Shown: positions 18,494-27,460 of the stretch, one piece after another
How the letters are laid out: every line of letters begins with the position of its first letter
How positions within the stretch are numbered: position 1 is the first letter of the stretch
DNA from: Candidatus Desulfovibrio gallistercoris
Lineage (GTDB): Bacteria > Desulfobacterota > Desulfovibrionia > Desulfovibrionales > Desulfovibrionaceae
Direction: 5' to 3'
Assembly (NCBI GenBank): GCA_019118745.1
Contig: DWYJ01000072.1
Span: forward strand, 1-64,000
DNA length: 64,000 bases
The notes under the pieces: model-generated
Databases searched by the model: none
Told to the model about the DNA's origin: nothing
Seen by the model: the letters and a program-made list of their open reading frames with translations, nothing else
Program-made: the position numbers and the translations under genes

Positions 18494-19831
18494 ATGGAAG
18501 CCGATCTCATCCTGAAGGGAGGAACGCTGATCTGCATGGATCCCCAGCGTTCCGTGCGCCAGGCCGATCTGGTCATCAGCGGCGGACGCATCGCCGCCAT
18601 CGAGAGCGCGACGCGGCAGAAGGCCCGCCGCGTCCTGGACGTCAAGGGGGCCGTGGTCCTGCCCGGCTTCGTCCAGTGCCGGACTCGGCTGAGCATGACC
18701 TTTTTCCGCTATCCTGAAGAGCCGGCCGCGTCGGACAGGCTGCAACGGCTGGCCACGCTGGAGGCGGGGCATGATCGGGCATCGGCCTTTTCCGCCGCGG
18801 CGCTGGGCGTGGCCGAACTGCTGCGCAGCGGCACCACCGCCGTGCTGGACATGGGCGACGGCACGCAGGCGGAGATGCTCTTCCAGGCGGCCGACGCCAT
18901 GGGCCTGCGCGGGGCTTTCGGCAAGACCCTGGCCGACAGGGGCGAAGGGCTGCCCAAGCCGCTGTACGGTCCGGTGGAGACGCAGCTCAAGGACATGGAA
19001 TCTTTGTGCCGGCGCTGGCACAACGCCGACGGCGGACGGCTGCGCTGCGCGGTGAGCCTGCGGGGACTGCCCTGGAGCAGCAAGGTCCTGCTCGCCAAGG
19101 CCTCCCAGACTGCCCGCGGACAGGGGCTGCTGCTGACTGCCGGCGTGGCCCCGGACAGCGAGGCCGAGCGGGAGCTCCGCGAGCGCTACGGCGCAGACCC
19201 TTTGCGCTATCTGCTGGACAGCGGTTTTGTGGGGCCGGATACGGTGCTCGGCCAGTGCGACGTCTGCCGCGCCGAGGACCTGCCCCTGCTGGTGCGCAGC
19301 GGCGGCAGCATCTGTCACTGCCCGGGCAGGCCCGTCATCTGCGGAGAAGGGCGCGTCTCCCTGCCGGAGATGCTCTCCGCCGGGGTCAATGTGGCGCTGG
19401 GCTGCAACGATCCTCTGTGGAATCCTGCGCTGGATATCTTCACCCTCATGCGGCGGGCCATTGAGCTGCAGGAGACGCGTGAAGGCGGCCCGGCCACGCT
19501 CTCGCCGCGTGCCGTGCTGGAGATGGCCACGCTGGGCGGGGCGCGGGCGCTGGGCATGGCCAGCGAGATCGGTTCGCTCATGCCGGGACGCAAGGCGGAC
19601 ATCACCGTGCTGCGGCTGGACGATGCGGCGACGGATGCGCGCGAGGATTTGGTGGCGCGTGTGGTGCGCACAGCCACGGCGGAACAGGTGAGCCATACCC
19701 TCGTGGGCGGCCGGGTGCTGCTGGACGAGGGGCGGCTGGCCGATGTGGACTGGGAAGGCCTGCTGGTGGAAGCCGTCCGTGAGGCCGCGGCCCTGCGGCG
19801 GCGCGTGGGCGAGGGGAAGGTGGACGCATGA
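18494..19831 (+). CDS. Amidohydrolase-superfamily pseudoenzyme (MtaD/SsnA/TrzN-like)
   Basis: 445 residues with the composite beta-sandwich and TIM-barrel layout of purine/triazine deaminases, including GSLMPGRKADITVLRLDD near the end. Against the family pattern every metal ligand is changed: the THTH motif is CRTRLSM, the barrel His-x-x-Glu is GVAPDSE, the AHC histidine is Gln (LGQCDVC), and the GTD aspartate is displaced (LGCNDPLWN). The frame is intact, so loss of catalysis looks selected rather than decay. It is coupled to the purine permease upstream and overlaps an NSS transporter downstream by ATGA. It may be a binding or regulatory subunit. Confidence 0.82.
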   Translation: MEADLILKGGTLICMDPQRSVRQADLVISGGRIAAIESATRQKARRVLDVKGAVVLPGFVQCRTRLSMTFFRYPEEPAASDRLQRLATLEAGHDRASAFSAAALGVAELLRSGTTAVLDMGDGTQAEMLFQAADAMGLRGAFGKTLADRGEGLPKPLYGPVETQLKDMESLCRRWHNADGGRLRCAVSLRGLPWSSKVLLAKASQTARGQGLLLTAGVAPDSEAERELRERYGADPLRYLLDSGFVGPDTVLGQCDVCRAEDLPLLVRSGGSICHCPGRPVICGEGRVSLPEMLSAGVNVALGCNDPLWNPALDIFTLMRRAIELQETREGGPATLSPRAVLEMATLGGARALGMASEIGSLMPGRKADITVLRLDDAATDAREDLVARVVRTATAEQVSHTLVGGRVLLDEGRLADVDWEGLLVEAVREAAALRRRVGEGKVDA

Positions 19832-21210
19832 GCGCGCCGCGCGAGATGCTGGGCAGCCGTCTGGGCTTCCTGCTGCTGTCGGCGGGCTGCGCCATCGGCC
19901 TGGGCAATGTCTGGCGCTTCCCCTATATCGCGGGAGCCTACGGCGGCGCGGCGCTGGTGGCCATCTATCTGCTCTGCCTGCTGGCCGTGGCGCCCATCCT
20001 GGTCATGGAGCTGGCCGTGGGCCGGGCGGCGCGCTGCAACATGGGCCTGGCCCTGAGGGTGCTCGAGCCGAAGGGCACGCGCTGGCACAGCTGCGGCTGG
20101 TTCGCGCTGGTGGGCAGCTATCTGCTCATGATGTTCTATACCACCGTCACGGGCTGGCTGCTGGCTTATTGCTGGTATATGGCCTCCGGCAAGCTGACGG
20201 GGCTCGATCCGGCGGGCGTCGGGGCCTTTTTCGGGCAGATGCTGGCCACGCCTTCGGTACACGTGCTGAGCATGAGCCTGGTGGTCTGTCTAGGCTGTTT
20301 GGTCTGCGCCCTTGGCGTGCGCCGGGGCGTGGAGCGGGTGGTCAAGCTCATGATGCTGGGCCTGCTGTGCATCCTCGTGCTGCTGGTGCTGCGGGCCGTG
20401 ACCTTGCCGGGAGCGGGGGAGGGCATCACCTTCTATCTGGCGCCCGACGTGGCGCGCCTGCGGGAGGCCGGGCTGTTCACCGCCATCAATGAAGCCATAA
20501 AGCAGGCCTTTTTCACCATTTCGGTGGGCATCGGCTCCATGACCATCTTCGGCAGCTATCAGTCGAAAGACCGCTCGCTCACCGGCGAGGCGGCCCTCAT
20601 CGTGGGGCTGGACACCTTCGTGGCCCTCATGGCCGGGCTGATCATCTTCCCGGCCTGCTTCGCCTTCGGCGTCGCTCCCGACGCCGGGCCGGGCCTCGTC
20701 TTCGTGACCCTGCCCAATATCTTCAACAGCATGCAGGGCGGGCAGATCTGGGGGACGCTCTTCTTCGTCTTCATGGGCTTTGCGGCCCTCTCCACGGTCA
20801 TCGCCGTGTTCGAGAACATCATCTCCTACAGCGTGGACGTCTGGGGCATGCCCCGCAGCCGGGCCACTCTGCTGCACCTTGTGGGCCTCTGGATCTGCTC
20901 CCTGCCCTGCGGGCTGGGCTTCAACGTGCTGGTCGACTTCCAGCCGCTGGGGCCGGGCACCAGCGTGCTGGATCTGGAGGACTTCCTCATCAGCAATAAC
21001 CTGCTCTTCGCGGGGACGCTGCTCTTCCTCTTCTTCTGCACCAGACGGAGCGGCTGGGGCTGGGAGAACTTCCTTGCCGAGACCAACGTCGGGCAGGGGG
21101 TGCGCTTCCCTTCCTGGCTGCGCGGCTACCTGACCTATGTGCTGCCCCTCCTGATCCTGTTCATCTTCCTCATGGGCTACGCGGAGCGCCTGGGCCTGCT
21201 GGCGCTCTGA
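19828..21210 (+). CDS. Sodium:neurotransmitter symporter family transporter, copy 1
   Basis: A 460-residue LeuT-fold transporter with about 11-12 helices. The first helix has GFLLLSAGCAIGLGNVWRFPY, the sodium and substrate-binding signature. NSS proteins usually carry amino acids or related amines with sodium. The ATG overlaps the stop of the amidohydrolase-like gene. It is the first of two tandem paralogues, and the second lies 134 bp downstream behind its own promoter-like pair. Substrate cannot be inferred from sequence. Confidence 0.9.
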   Translation: MSAPREMLGSRLGFLLLSAGCAIGLGNVWRFPYIAGAYGGAALVAIYLLCLLAVAPILVMELAVGRAARCNMGLALRVLEPKGTRWHSCGWFALVGSYLLMMFYTTVTGWLLAYCWYMASGKLTGLDPAGVGAFFGQMLATPSVHVLSMSLVVCLGCLVCALGVRRGVERVVKLMMLGLLCILVLLVLRAVTLPGAGEGITFYLAPDVARLREAGLFTAINEAIKQAFFTISVGIGSMTIFGSYQSKDRSLTGEAALIVGLDTFVALMAGLIIFPACFAFGVAPDAGPGLVFVTLPNIFNSMQGGQIWGTLFFVFMGFAALSTVIAVFENIISYSVDVWGMPRSRATLLHLVGLWICSLPCGLGFNVLVDFQPLGPGTSVLDLEDFLISNNLLFAGTLLFLFFCTRRSGWGWENFLAETNVGQGVRFPSWLRGYLTYVLPLLILFIFLMGYAERLGLLAL

Positions 21211-21253
21211 GCGCGCGGCGTCCGCCGCACCGCGAGCGCCGGACGCACCGGCA

Positions 21254-21282
21254 TTGCGTCACGGGCCGGACTGGGCTATGGT
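21254..21282 (+). promoter_or_regulatory. Candidate promoter of the second NSS transporter
   Basis: TTGCGT (21254-21259) and TATGGT (21277-21282) are 17 bp apart in the 134-bp gap between the two transporters, so the second copy is probably expressed independently. Confidence 0.5.
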
Positions 21283-21344
21283 AGGCGGCTGCGCGCGGGC
21301 CGGTGGGCTTGCACGCGGGACTTCATCCGCAAGAGGATCAGCTC

Positions 21345-22724
21345 ATGTCTGAACATGCGCAACGCGAAATGTTGGGCAGCCGCCTCGGCTTTCTGCTGCT
21401 GTCGGCAGGCTGCGCCATCGGCCTCGGCAACGTCTGGCGTTTCCCCTACATCACGGGAGCATACGGCGGCGCCATCTTTGTGGGGATCTATCTGCTCTGT
21501 CTCGTGGCGGTGATGCCGACCATGATCATGGAGTTCGCCGTGGGCCGTGCGGCCCGCCGCAACATGGGGCTGGCCTTCCGTCTGCTGGAGCCTCAGGGCA
21601 GCCAGTGGCATCACTTCGGCTGGTTCGCGCTGGTAGGCAGCTACCTGCTCATGATGTTCTATACGACCGTGACGGGCTGGATGCTGGCGTACTGCTGGTA
21701 CATGGCCTCCGGCGAGTTGAGCGGCCTTTCCCCCGAAGCCGTGGGGGCGTTTTTTGGCGCGACCCTCGGCAAGCCCGACGTGCAGGTCATCGGCATGACG
21801 CTGGTGGTGCTCATCGGCTGCGGCGTCTGCGCCCTGGGGGTGCAGAAGGGCGTGGAGCGGGTGGTCAAACTCATGATGCTGGGCCTGCTGCTCATCCTGG
21901 TGGCGCTGGTGCTGCGTTCCGTCACCCTGCCGGGCGCCGGAGGGGGCATCGCCTTCTATCTGGCTCCCGACGCGTCCAAGATCGAGCAGACAGGGCTGTT
22001 CGCCGTCATCAATGCGGCCATGAACCAGGCTTTCTTCACCCTGTCGGTGGGCATCGGGGCCATGTGCATCTTCGGCAGCTATCAGCCGAAGGACCGTTCC
22101 CTCACCGGCGAGGCCGTGTGGATCGTGGGGCTGGATACCTTCGTGGCCCTCATGGCCGGGCTGATCATCTTCCCGGCCTGCTTCGCTTTCGGCGTCAAGC
22201 CCGATGCGGGGCCGGGCCTCGTCTTCGTGACCCTGCCCAACATCTTCAACAGCATGGAGGGCGGACGCATCTGGGGGGCGCTCTTCTTCGTCTTCATGAG
22301 CTTTGCGGCCCTCTCCACGGTCATCGCCGTGTTCGAGAACATCATCTCCTACACGGCCGACGTCTGGGGCATCCCGCGGCGGCGGGGCACGGTGCTGCAC
22401 ATGATCGGCCTTTGGGTGCTTTCCCTGCCCTGCGCGCTGGGCTTCAACCTGCTGGCCGACTTCCAGCCGCTGGGGCCGGGGAGCTCCGTGCTCGATCTGG
22501 AGGACTTCCTCATCAGCAACAACATCCTGCCGCTGGGCGGACTGATCTTCCTGCTGTTCTGCACCATGCGCAGGGCATGGGGCTGGGACAACTTCATCGA
22601 AGAGGTGGACATGGGCGAGGGCCTGAAGTTCCCGCGCTGGCTGCGCGGTTACCTGACCTACGTGCTGCCCATCCTCATTTTCTTCGTACTGACGATGGGC
22701 TATGTGGACAAGTTCTGGAAGTAG
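21345..22724 (+). CDS. Sodium:neurotransmitter symporter family transporter, copy 2
   Basis: A 459-residue paralogue of the preceding gene, near-identical over long blocks (MLGSRLGFLLLSAGCAIGLG; GLDTFVALMAGLIIFPACFA). Differences are scattered and fall in several helices, for example SGELSGLSPEAVGAFF for SGKLTGLDPAGVGAFF, so the pair may have diverged in substrate or affinity. GAGGA lies 8 nt before the ATG at 21345. lepB follows 68 bp downstream. Confidence 0.9.
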   Translation: MSEHAQREMLGSRLGFLLLSAGCAIGLGNVWRFPYITGAYGGAIFVGIYLLCLVAVMPTMIMEFAVGRAARRNMGLAFRLLEPQGSQWHHFGWFALVGSYLLMMFYTTVTGWMLAYCWYMASGELSGLSPEAVGAFFGATLGKPDVQVIGMTLVVLIGCGVCALGVQKGVERVVKLMMLGLLLILVALVLRSVTLPGAGGGIAFYLAPDASKIEQTGLFAVINAAMNQAFFTLSVGIGAMCIFGSYQPKDRSLTGEAVWIVGLDTFVALMAGLIIFPACFAFGVKPDAGPGLVFVTLPNIFNSMEGGRIWGALFFVFMSFAALSTVIAVFENIISYTADVWGIPRRRGTVLHMIGLWVLSLPCALGFNLLADFQPLGPGSSVLDLEDFLISNNILPLGGLIFLLFCTMRRAWGWDNFIEEVDMGEGLKFPRWLRGYLTYVLPILIFFVLTMGYVDKFWK

Positions 22725-22792
22725 GCTCCGGAGCCTGTCCTTTCCCGTGAACCCGTGAACATCCCGCCCGCGGCAGGGCGGAAAGGTGTAGT

Positions 22793-23431
22793 ATGAGCGA
22801 GATACTGGGCGGCGGCCGCCGTCGCAAGAAATCCCTGGTGCGCGAGTATGCCGAAGCGCTGGTGCTGGCGCTCCTGCTGGCGCTGGTGATCCGCACCTTT
22901 GTGGTGCAGTCCTTCAAGATCCCTTCGGAATCCATGATGAACACCCTGCTGGTGGGGGACTATCTGCTGGGGGACAAGTTCACCTACGGCCTCAAGATCC
23001 CCTTCACGGACATCTCCATCTATGACGGGCGCGACCCGCAGCGGGGGGACATCGTCATCTTCGCCTATCCCAAGGACCCCTCCATCGACTTCATCAAGCG
23101 TATCGTGGGCGTCCCCGGCGATGTCATCGAGGTACGCAACAAGCAGCTCTACCGTAATAACGAACCGGTGCGGGAAGGCTTCATCCGCTTCACCGACCCG
23201 GACAACATCATGGGCGTGCGGGACAACTACGGCCCCGTGACCGTACCGGAAGGCCACTACTTCATGATGGGCGACAATCGCGACAATTCGCAGGACTCGC
23301 GTTTCTGGGGCTTCGTCGCGCGGGACGCCATCCGCGCGCGGGCCTGGCGCATCTACTGGTCGTGGGATTCGGAGGCGCCCAGCCTTTTGCAGTCCGTCCG
23401 TTTCGACCGGCTGGGCAAGGCCATCGAATAA
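22793..23431 (+). CDS. lepB: Signal peptidase I
   Basis: A 212-residue membrane serine protease that removes signal peptides of Sec and Tat substrates. One N-terminal helix (about 20-38) precedes the catalytic motif IPSESMMNTL, with nucleophile Ser47. The general-base Lys102 is in FIKRIVGVPGD, and the late signature GDNRDNSQDSRFWG is present. The short length and single anchor are typical of many non-enteric enzymes. A hairpin terminator follows at 23447. Confidence 0.95.
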   Translation: MSEILGGGRRRKKSLVREYAEALVLALLLALVIRTFVVQSFKIPSESMMNTLLVGDYLLGDKFTYGLKIPFTDISIYDGRDPQRGDIVIFAYPKDPSIDFIKRIVGVPGDVIEVRNKQLYRNNEPVREGFIRFTDPDNIMGVRDNYGPVTVPEGHYFMMGDNRDNSQDSRFWGFVARDAIRARAWRIYWSWDSEAPSLLQSVRFDRLGKAIE

Positions 23432-23446
23432 GAAAAGCATACGCAA

Positions 23447-23475
23447 GGGGCATGGCGCGGGCCATGCCCTTTTTG
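23447..23475 (+). terminator. Rho-independent terminator after lepB
   Basis: GGGCATGGC and GCCATGCCC form a stem with a short GC-rich loop, followed by TTTTT, 15 bp past the lepB stop. Confidence 0.8.
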
Positions 23476-23495
23476 CGCAACAGGGGCAGGACGTT

Positions 23496-25028
23496 ATGGT
23501 CATTCGCTTGAACAGCGCCGGCTGGGAAGGGGTGGACGCCTACCGCGTGGATGTGGAGGTGGAGCTGGTCCGGCAGGGGCTGCCCGCCTTTTCTCTGGTC
23601 GGCCTTGCCGAGGCGGCGGTGCGCGAGGCCCGCGACAGGGTGTTCGCCGCCCTGCGGGCCGGGGATTTCCGCCTGCCTCCGGCGCGCATCACCGTCAATC
23701 TGGCTCCGGCCGGACGCCGCAAGAGCAGCACGGCCTACGATCTGCCGCTGGCGCTGGGCCTGCTCATGGCCTCCGGCCAGCTGCCGCCGGACTGTCTGGC
23801 GGACGCCTACGTCGCCGGAGAGCTTTCTCTTTCGGGAGCGGTGCGGCCGGTGTCCGGCGTGCTGCCGCTGGCCATCCTCGCCCGTCGTACGGGCGCGCGC
23901 CGCTGCATCGTGCCTCCGGCCAACGGACAGGAGGCGGCCGTGGTGCAGGGGATGACCGTGTACGCGCCGCGAACCCTGGCCGAATGCGTGGCCTTCCTGC
24001 AGGGGGAGGCGCGGCTGGAGCCCCTGACGCCCGCCGCGGACGCCCCGGCGAAGCCCGGCGACCCGGCGGCCGGGGATTATGCCGAGGTCAAGGGACAGCT
24101 GGCGGCCAAGCGGGCGCTGGAAGTGGCGGCGGCCGGCGGGCATAACCTGCTCATGATCGGCCCGCCCGGCAGCGGCAAGACCATGCTGGCCCAGCGTCTG
24201 CCCACCATCCTGCCGCCCTTGTCCTTTGAGGAGGCGCTGGAAGTGACCACCATCTACAGCGTGGCCGGGCGCTTGCGTGACGGCGGGGGGCTGGTGCGCT
24301 CGCGTCCGTTCCGCTCGCCGCATCATACGGTCTCGGAGGTGGCGTTGGTAGGCGGCGGTGCGCATCCCCGGCCCGGCGAGGTCTCGCTGGCCCATCGGGG
24401 GGTGCTCTTTCTGGATGAACTGCCGGAATACGGCAAGGCGGCGCTGGAAGCCCTGCGGCAGCCGCTGGAGGATGGCGTGGTGAGCATCGCCCGCGCCAGT
24501 CAGAGCGTGACCTTCCCTGCCGACTGCATGCTGGTGGCGGCCATGAATCCCTGCCCCTGCGGCTATCACGGCGACTCGCAACACGCCTGCACCTGCCGTC
24601 CCGAACAGCGGGCACGCTACCGGGCCCGGCTTTCCGGTCCGCTGCTGGACCGCATCGACGTGCATGTGGAAGTCCCCGCCGTGCCCTACGAGGATCTGCG
24701 TAACCAGCAGCCGGGCGAAAGCTCGGCCGACATGGCGCAGCGCGTGGCGGCGGCGCGGGAGCGACAGCAGGCCCGTTTTGCCGGAACGGCCGTGCGCTGC
24801 AATGCCGGACTTTCCGGATCGCTGCTGGAGCGGCATTGCACGCCGGATGCCGAAGGGGAGGCCCTGCTGCGGACGGCGGTGCGCAGCCTCGGCCTGTCGG
24901 CGCGCGCCTATACGCGCATCCTGCGCCTGGCGCGGACCATCGCCGATCTGGAGGACTGCGCCGGTCTGCGCGGGGAACATCTGGCGGAAGCCATTTCCTT
25001 GCGGGTGCTGGATCGTCCGGCGGAGTAG
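23496..25028 (+). CDS. comM: YifB/ComM-family magnesium-chelatase-like AAA+ ATPase
   Basis: 510 residues with an N-terminal Lon-type fold (GLPAFSLVGLAEAAVREARDR), an AAA+ core with Walker A GPPGSGKT (222-229), Walker B LFLDELPEY, and the family motif RPFRSPHHTVS. A Cys-rich stretch, MNPCPCGYHGDSQHACTC, matches the zinc-like insert of this family. ComM is a hexameric helicase that aids branch migration during natural transformation. No other competence gene is nearby. Its TAG stop touches a family A repeat. Confidence 0.92.
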   Translation: MVIRLNSAGWEGVDAYRVDVEVELVRQGLPAFSLVGLAEAAVREARDRVFAALRAGDFRLPPARITVNLAPAGRRKSSTAYDLPLALGLLMASGQLPPDCLADAYVAGELSLSGAVRPVSGVLPLAILARRTGARRCIVPPANGQEAAVVQGMTVYAPRTLAECVAFLQGEARLEPLTPAADAPAKPGDPAAGDYAEVKGQLAAKRALEVAAAGGHNLLMIGPPGSGKTMLAQRLPTILPPLSFEEALEVTTIYSVAGRLRDGGGLVRSRPFRSPHHTVSEVALVGGGAHPRPGEVSLAHRGVLFLDELPEYGKAALEALRQPLEDGVVSIARASQSVTFPADCMLVAAMNPCPCGYHGDSQHACTCRPEQRARYRARLSGPLLDRIDVHVEVPAVPYEDLRNQQPGESSADMAQRVAAARERQQARFAGTAVRCNAGLSGSLLERHCTPDAEGEALLRTAVRSLGLSARAYTRILRLARTIADLEDCAGLRGEHLAEAISLRVLDRPAE

Positions 25029-25310
25029 GCTGCCGGCGCTATGTGTTGCGTTTTTGGGGGGAAGGGGAACCCCTCGCTCTGCTGTCGATGCCCGTAAGGC
25101 TCCTGCGTCGCCTAACGGGCACGGCCCTGCGGGCCGCCATTCGGTCGCCGCCGGCGCGGGAGGGCCCAGCCTTTTCGCAGCGAAGCGAGAAAAGGCGTTT
25201 CCGTCATCCTTCCCCCCAAGCCCCCCATCGCTTCCCCAGCGCGCTTTTGCCAGCGGCAAGGCCGGAGTACAAGGCAAGCGCTCACGCGAAACAGGCGGAG
25301 ATGGGTGGTC
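25027..25310 (+). repeat. Family A repeat, copy 4
   Basis: It starts at the comM TAG stop with a decayed end (AGGCTGCCGGCGCTATGTG), then the GGGGGAAGGGGAACCCCTCG palindrome arm, one copy of the CTGTCGATGCCCGTAAGGCTC module, the CCTTTTCGCAGCGAAGCGAG hairpin and CCCCAGCGCGCTTTTGCC. The distal end is not clear. The 25311-25515 stretch before dut shows no gene. Confidence 0.7.
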
Positions 25311-25515
25311 GAATTTCATTATGCATTGAAAATGCACATAAAATGACTGTGCGCAGTCCCTATGGGGAGAAAGATTTTTTTGTTTGCTGTGATTTGACCC
25401 CTCGACCTGCGGGCGCAAGTTTGGCATGCTTACGCCCGTCCTTCTCCTCCTCCGTGTTGCCGTGGCGGCGACAGGGGGTGGGGGTGCACCTTTGCCGCGA
25501 GCGCATATCCCTTCC

Positions 25516-25998
25516 ATGCAGCAGCCCGTCATTGCCGAAACCAGCCGTGTCCGTCTTGCCTTTGTCCGTCCCGAAGCCGGCGAATTGTACGCCGGGGCCC
25601 TGCAACCGGCCACTCGCCTTTCCGCCGGTTTTGACCTGCGCGCCTGTCTGGATGCGCCGGAGATCCGCATAGCGCCCGGAGAGCGCGTCTGCGTCCCCAC
25701 GGGGATCAGCGTGCAGCCTGTGGCCGCGGGTCTGGCGGGCTTCCTGTATTCCCGCAGCGGTCTGGGAGCGCGCGAGGGGCTGACGGTGGCGCAGGGCGTC
25801 GGTCTCATCGACCCTGACTATACGGGGGAGATCCTGGTCATGCTGCTCAATACCTCCGGTGAGGAGCGGGTGCTGCGCCACGGCGAGCGCATGGCCCAGC
25901 TTGTTTTCCAGCCTTTCGTCCGCCCCGACTGGGAAGTGGTGGAGCGTCTTGAAGCCACCGAACGCGGCAGCGGCGGTTTTGGGCACACCGGACGATAG
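25516..25998 (+). CDS. dut: Deoxyuridine triphosphate nucleotidohydrolase
   Basis: A 160-residue trimeric dUTPase that hydrolyses dUTP to dUMP and pyrophosphate, keeping uracil out of DNA and feeding dTMP synthesis. All five motifs are seen: SAGFDLRA, FLYSRSGLG, GLIDPDYTGEI, RMAQLVF and the C-terminal RGSGGFGHTGR. The start at 25516 gives a normal family length; an ATG at 25426 would add 30 hydrophobic and basic residues and has no better ribosome site. It is probably read with argD, which begins 156 bp later. Confidence 0.93.
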   Translation: MQQPVIAETSRVRLAFVRPEAGELYAGALQPATRLSAGFDLRACLDAPEIRIAPGERVCVPTGISVQPVAAGLAGFLYSRSGLGAREGLTVAQGVGLIDPDYTGEILVMLLNTSGEERVLRHGERMAQLVFQPFVRPDWEVVERLEATERGSGGFGHTGR

Positions 25999-26154
25999 CG
26001 GCAAAAAGCGCGTCATGTGCGCGCCGTGCCGCGAGAAGAGTTTTTTCAGTGGCGTGTTCCGCCACGGGATGCTGCCGCTCAAGAGCGGAGCCCGTGCTGC
26101 CGGGACCGCCGGAACAGTTTAGCGCCGCCTGGCGGCCTCATGAGGAAAAGTGTC

Positions 26155-27354
26155 ATGTCGGAAGCGTATGATGCCGTTGTTGCCCGTGAAGAAAATCTGC
26201 TTTGCCGTTCCTACAGCCGCTACCCGCTGGCCATCGTGCGCGGGAAAGGTTCGCGCCTGTGGGATGTGGACGGCAAGGAATATGTGGACCTGCTGGCCGG
26301 TATCGCCGTGGTGGGGCTGGGGCATTGCAATGATGAGATCTGCGACGCGCTGGCGGCCCAGAGCCGCAAGCTCTGGCATGTGAGCAACCTTTTCTATCAG
26401 GAAGAGCAGCTCGACCTCGCGGAGAAGCTGCTTGCCACCACCCATCATGAAAAGGCCTTTTTCTGCAACTCCGGCGCGGAAGCCAACGAGGCGCTCATCA
26501 AGCTTGCCCGTCGCTACATGCGCAGCATCAAGAAGCGTGACGCTTACGAGATCATCACGCTCGGCAACTGCTTCCACGGGCGTACGCTCGGCGCGCTGGC
26601 CGCTACCGGCCGTGAAAGCCTGAGCGACGGTTTCACGCCGCTGCCCGAAGGCTTCAGCCAGGTGCCGGCCGGGGATCTGGCGGCGCTGGAGGCGGCCATC
26701 AGCGACAAGACCGCTGCCGTGCTGCTGGAATGCGTGCAGGGTGAAGGCGGCGTGCTGCCCCTGCCCGCGGACTACCTCAAGGGCGTGGAAGCCCTGTGCC
26801 GCAAGAAGGACATCCTGCTGCTTTGCGATGAAGTGCAGGCGGGCATGGGCCGTACCGGCAAGTTCTGGGCCTTCCAGAACTACGACATCCGGCCGGACGC
26901 CATCAGCGTGGCCAAGTCGCTGGCCAACGGTCTGCCCATGGGCGCCATGCTGGCCACCAGCGAAGCGGCCAGGGGCTTTGTGGCCGGGAGCCATGCCACG
27001 ACTTTCGGCGGCGGCGCGCTGGTCTCCGCCGTGGCGGCCAAGACCATCGAGATCATGCAGCGGGACGGCCTCGTGGAGCGGGCGGGACGCCTTGGCGCGG
27101 AAGTGCGGGCGGCTGCCGAAGCCCTCATGCAGCGCGTGCCCGGCAAGATCCGGGAAGTGCGCGGTCTGGGCCTGATGATCGGCATCGAGCTTTGCGCGGA
27201 CGGGACCGAGGTCTGGAAGGAACTCATCCGCCGCGGCTTCATCTGCAACCTGAGCCACGGCGTCACCCTGCGCCTGCTGCCGCCGCTCACGGTGGAGAAG
27301 AGCGATCTGGAAGCCTTCCTCGCCACGCTGGAAGATATTCTGCAGGGCCGCTAG
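26155..27354 (+). CDS. argD: Acetylornithine aminotransferase
   Basis: A 399-residue class III PLP aminotransferase that makes N-acetylornithine in arginine synthesis; ArgD may also serve as succinyl-diaminopimelate aminotransferase. Motifs are FCNSGAEANEALIKLARR, CFHGRTLGALAATG, LLCDEVQAGMGRTG and the PLP lysine K254 in SVAKSLANGLPMGAM. ATG 26155 is preferred over 26140 because GAGGA is 8 nt upstream. A hairpin at 27411-27436 follows. Confidence 0.94.
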   Translation: MSEAYDAVVAREENLLCRSYSRYPLAIVRGKGSRLWDVDGKEYVDLLAGIAVVGLGHCNDEICDALAAQSRKLWHVSNLFYQEEQLDLAEKLLATTHHEKAFFCNSGAEANEALIKLARRYMRSIKKRDAYEIITLGNCFHGRTLGALAATGRESLSDGFTPLPEGFSQVPAGDLAALEAAISDKTAAVLLECVQGEGGVLPLPADYLKGVEALCRKKDILLLCDEVQAGMGRTGKFWAFQNYDIRPDAISVAKSLANGLPMGAMLATSEAARGFVAGSHATTFGGGALVSAVAAKTIEIMQRDGLVERAGRLGAEVRAAAEALMQRVPGKIREVRGLGLMIGIELCADGTEVWKELIRRGFICNLSHGVTLRLLPPLTVEKSDLEAFLATLEDILQGR

Positions 27355-27410
27355 ACCTTTTCAGTTTACAGCCGCCCGGCTGTGTGCTAAACGACGGCAT
27401 CACTCATAAC

Positions 27411-27436
27411 GGCAACCTTGCTTCGGCAAGGTTGCC
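27411..27436 (+). terminator. Hairpin between argD and the DksA-like gene
   Basis: GGCAACCTTG-CTTCGG-CAAGGTTGCC is a perfect 10-bp stem followed by CTTCCTTT. The T run is weak, so it could be a leaky terminator or an mRNA processing barrier. Confidence 0.55.
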
Positions 27437-27460
27437 GCTTCCTTTGCCAAGGAGAAAAGC

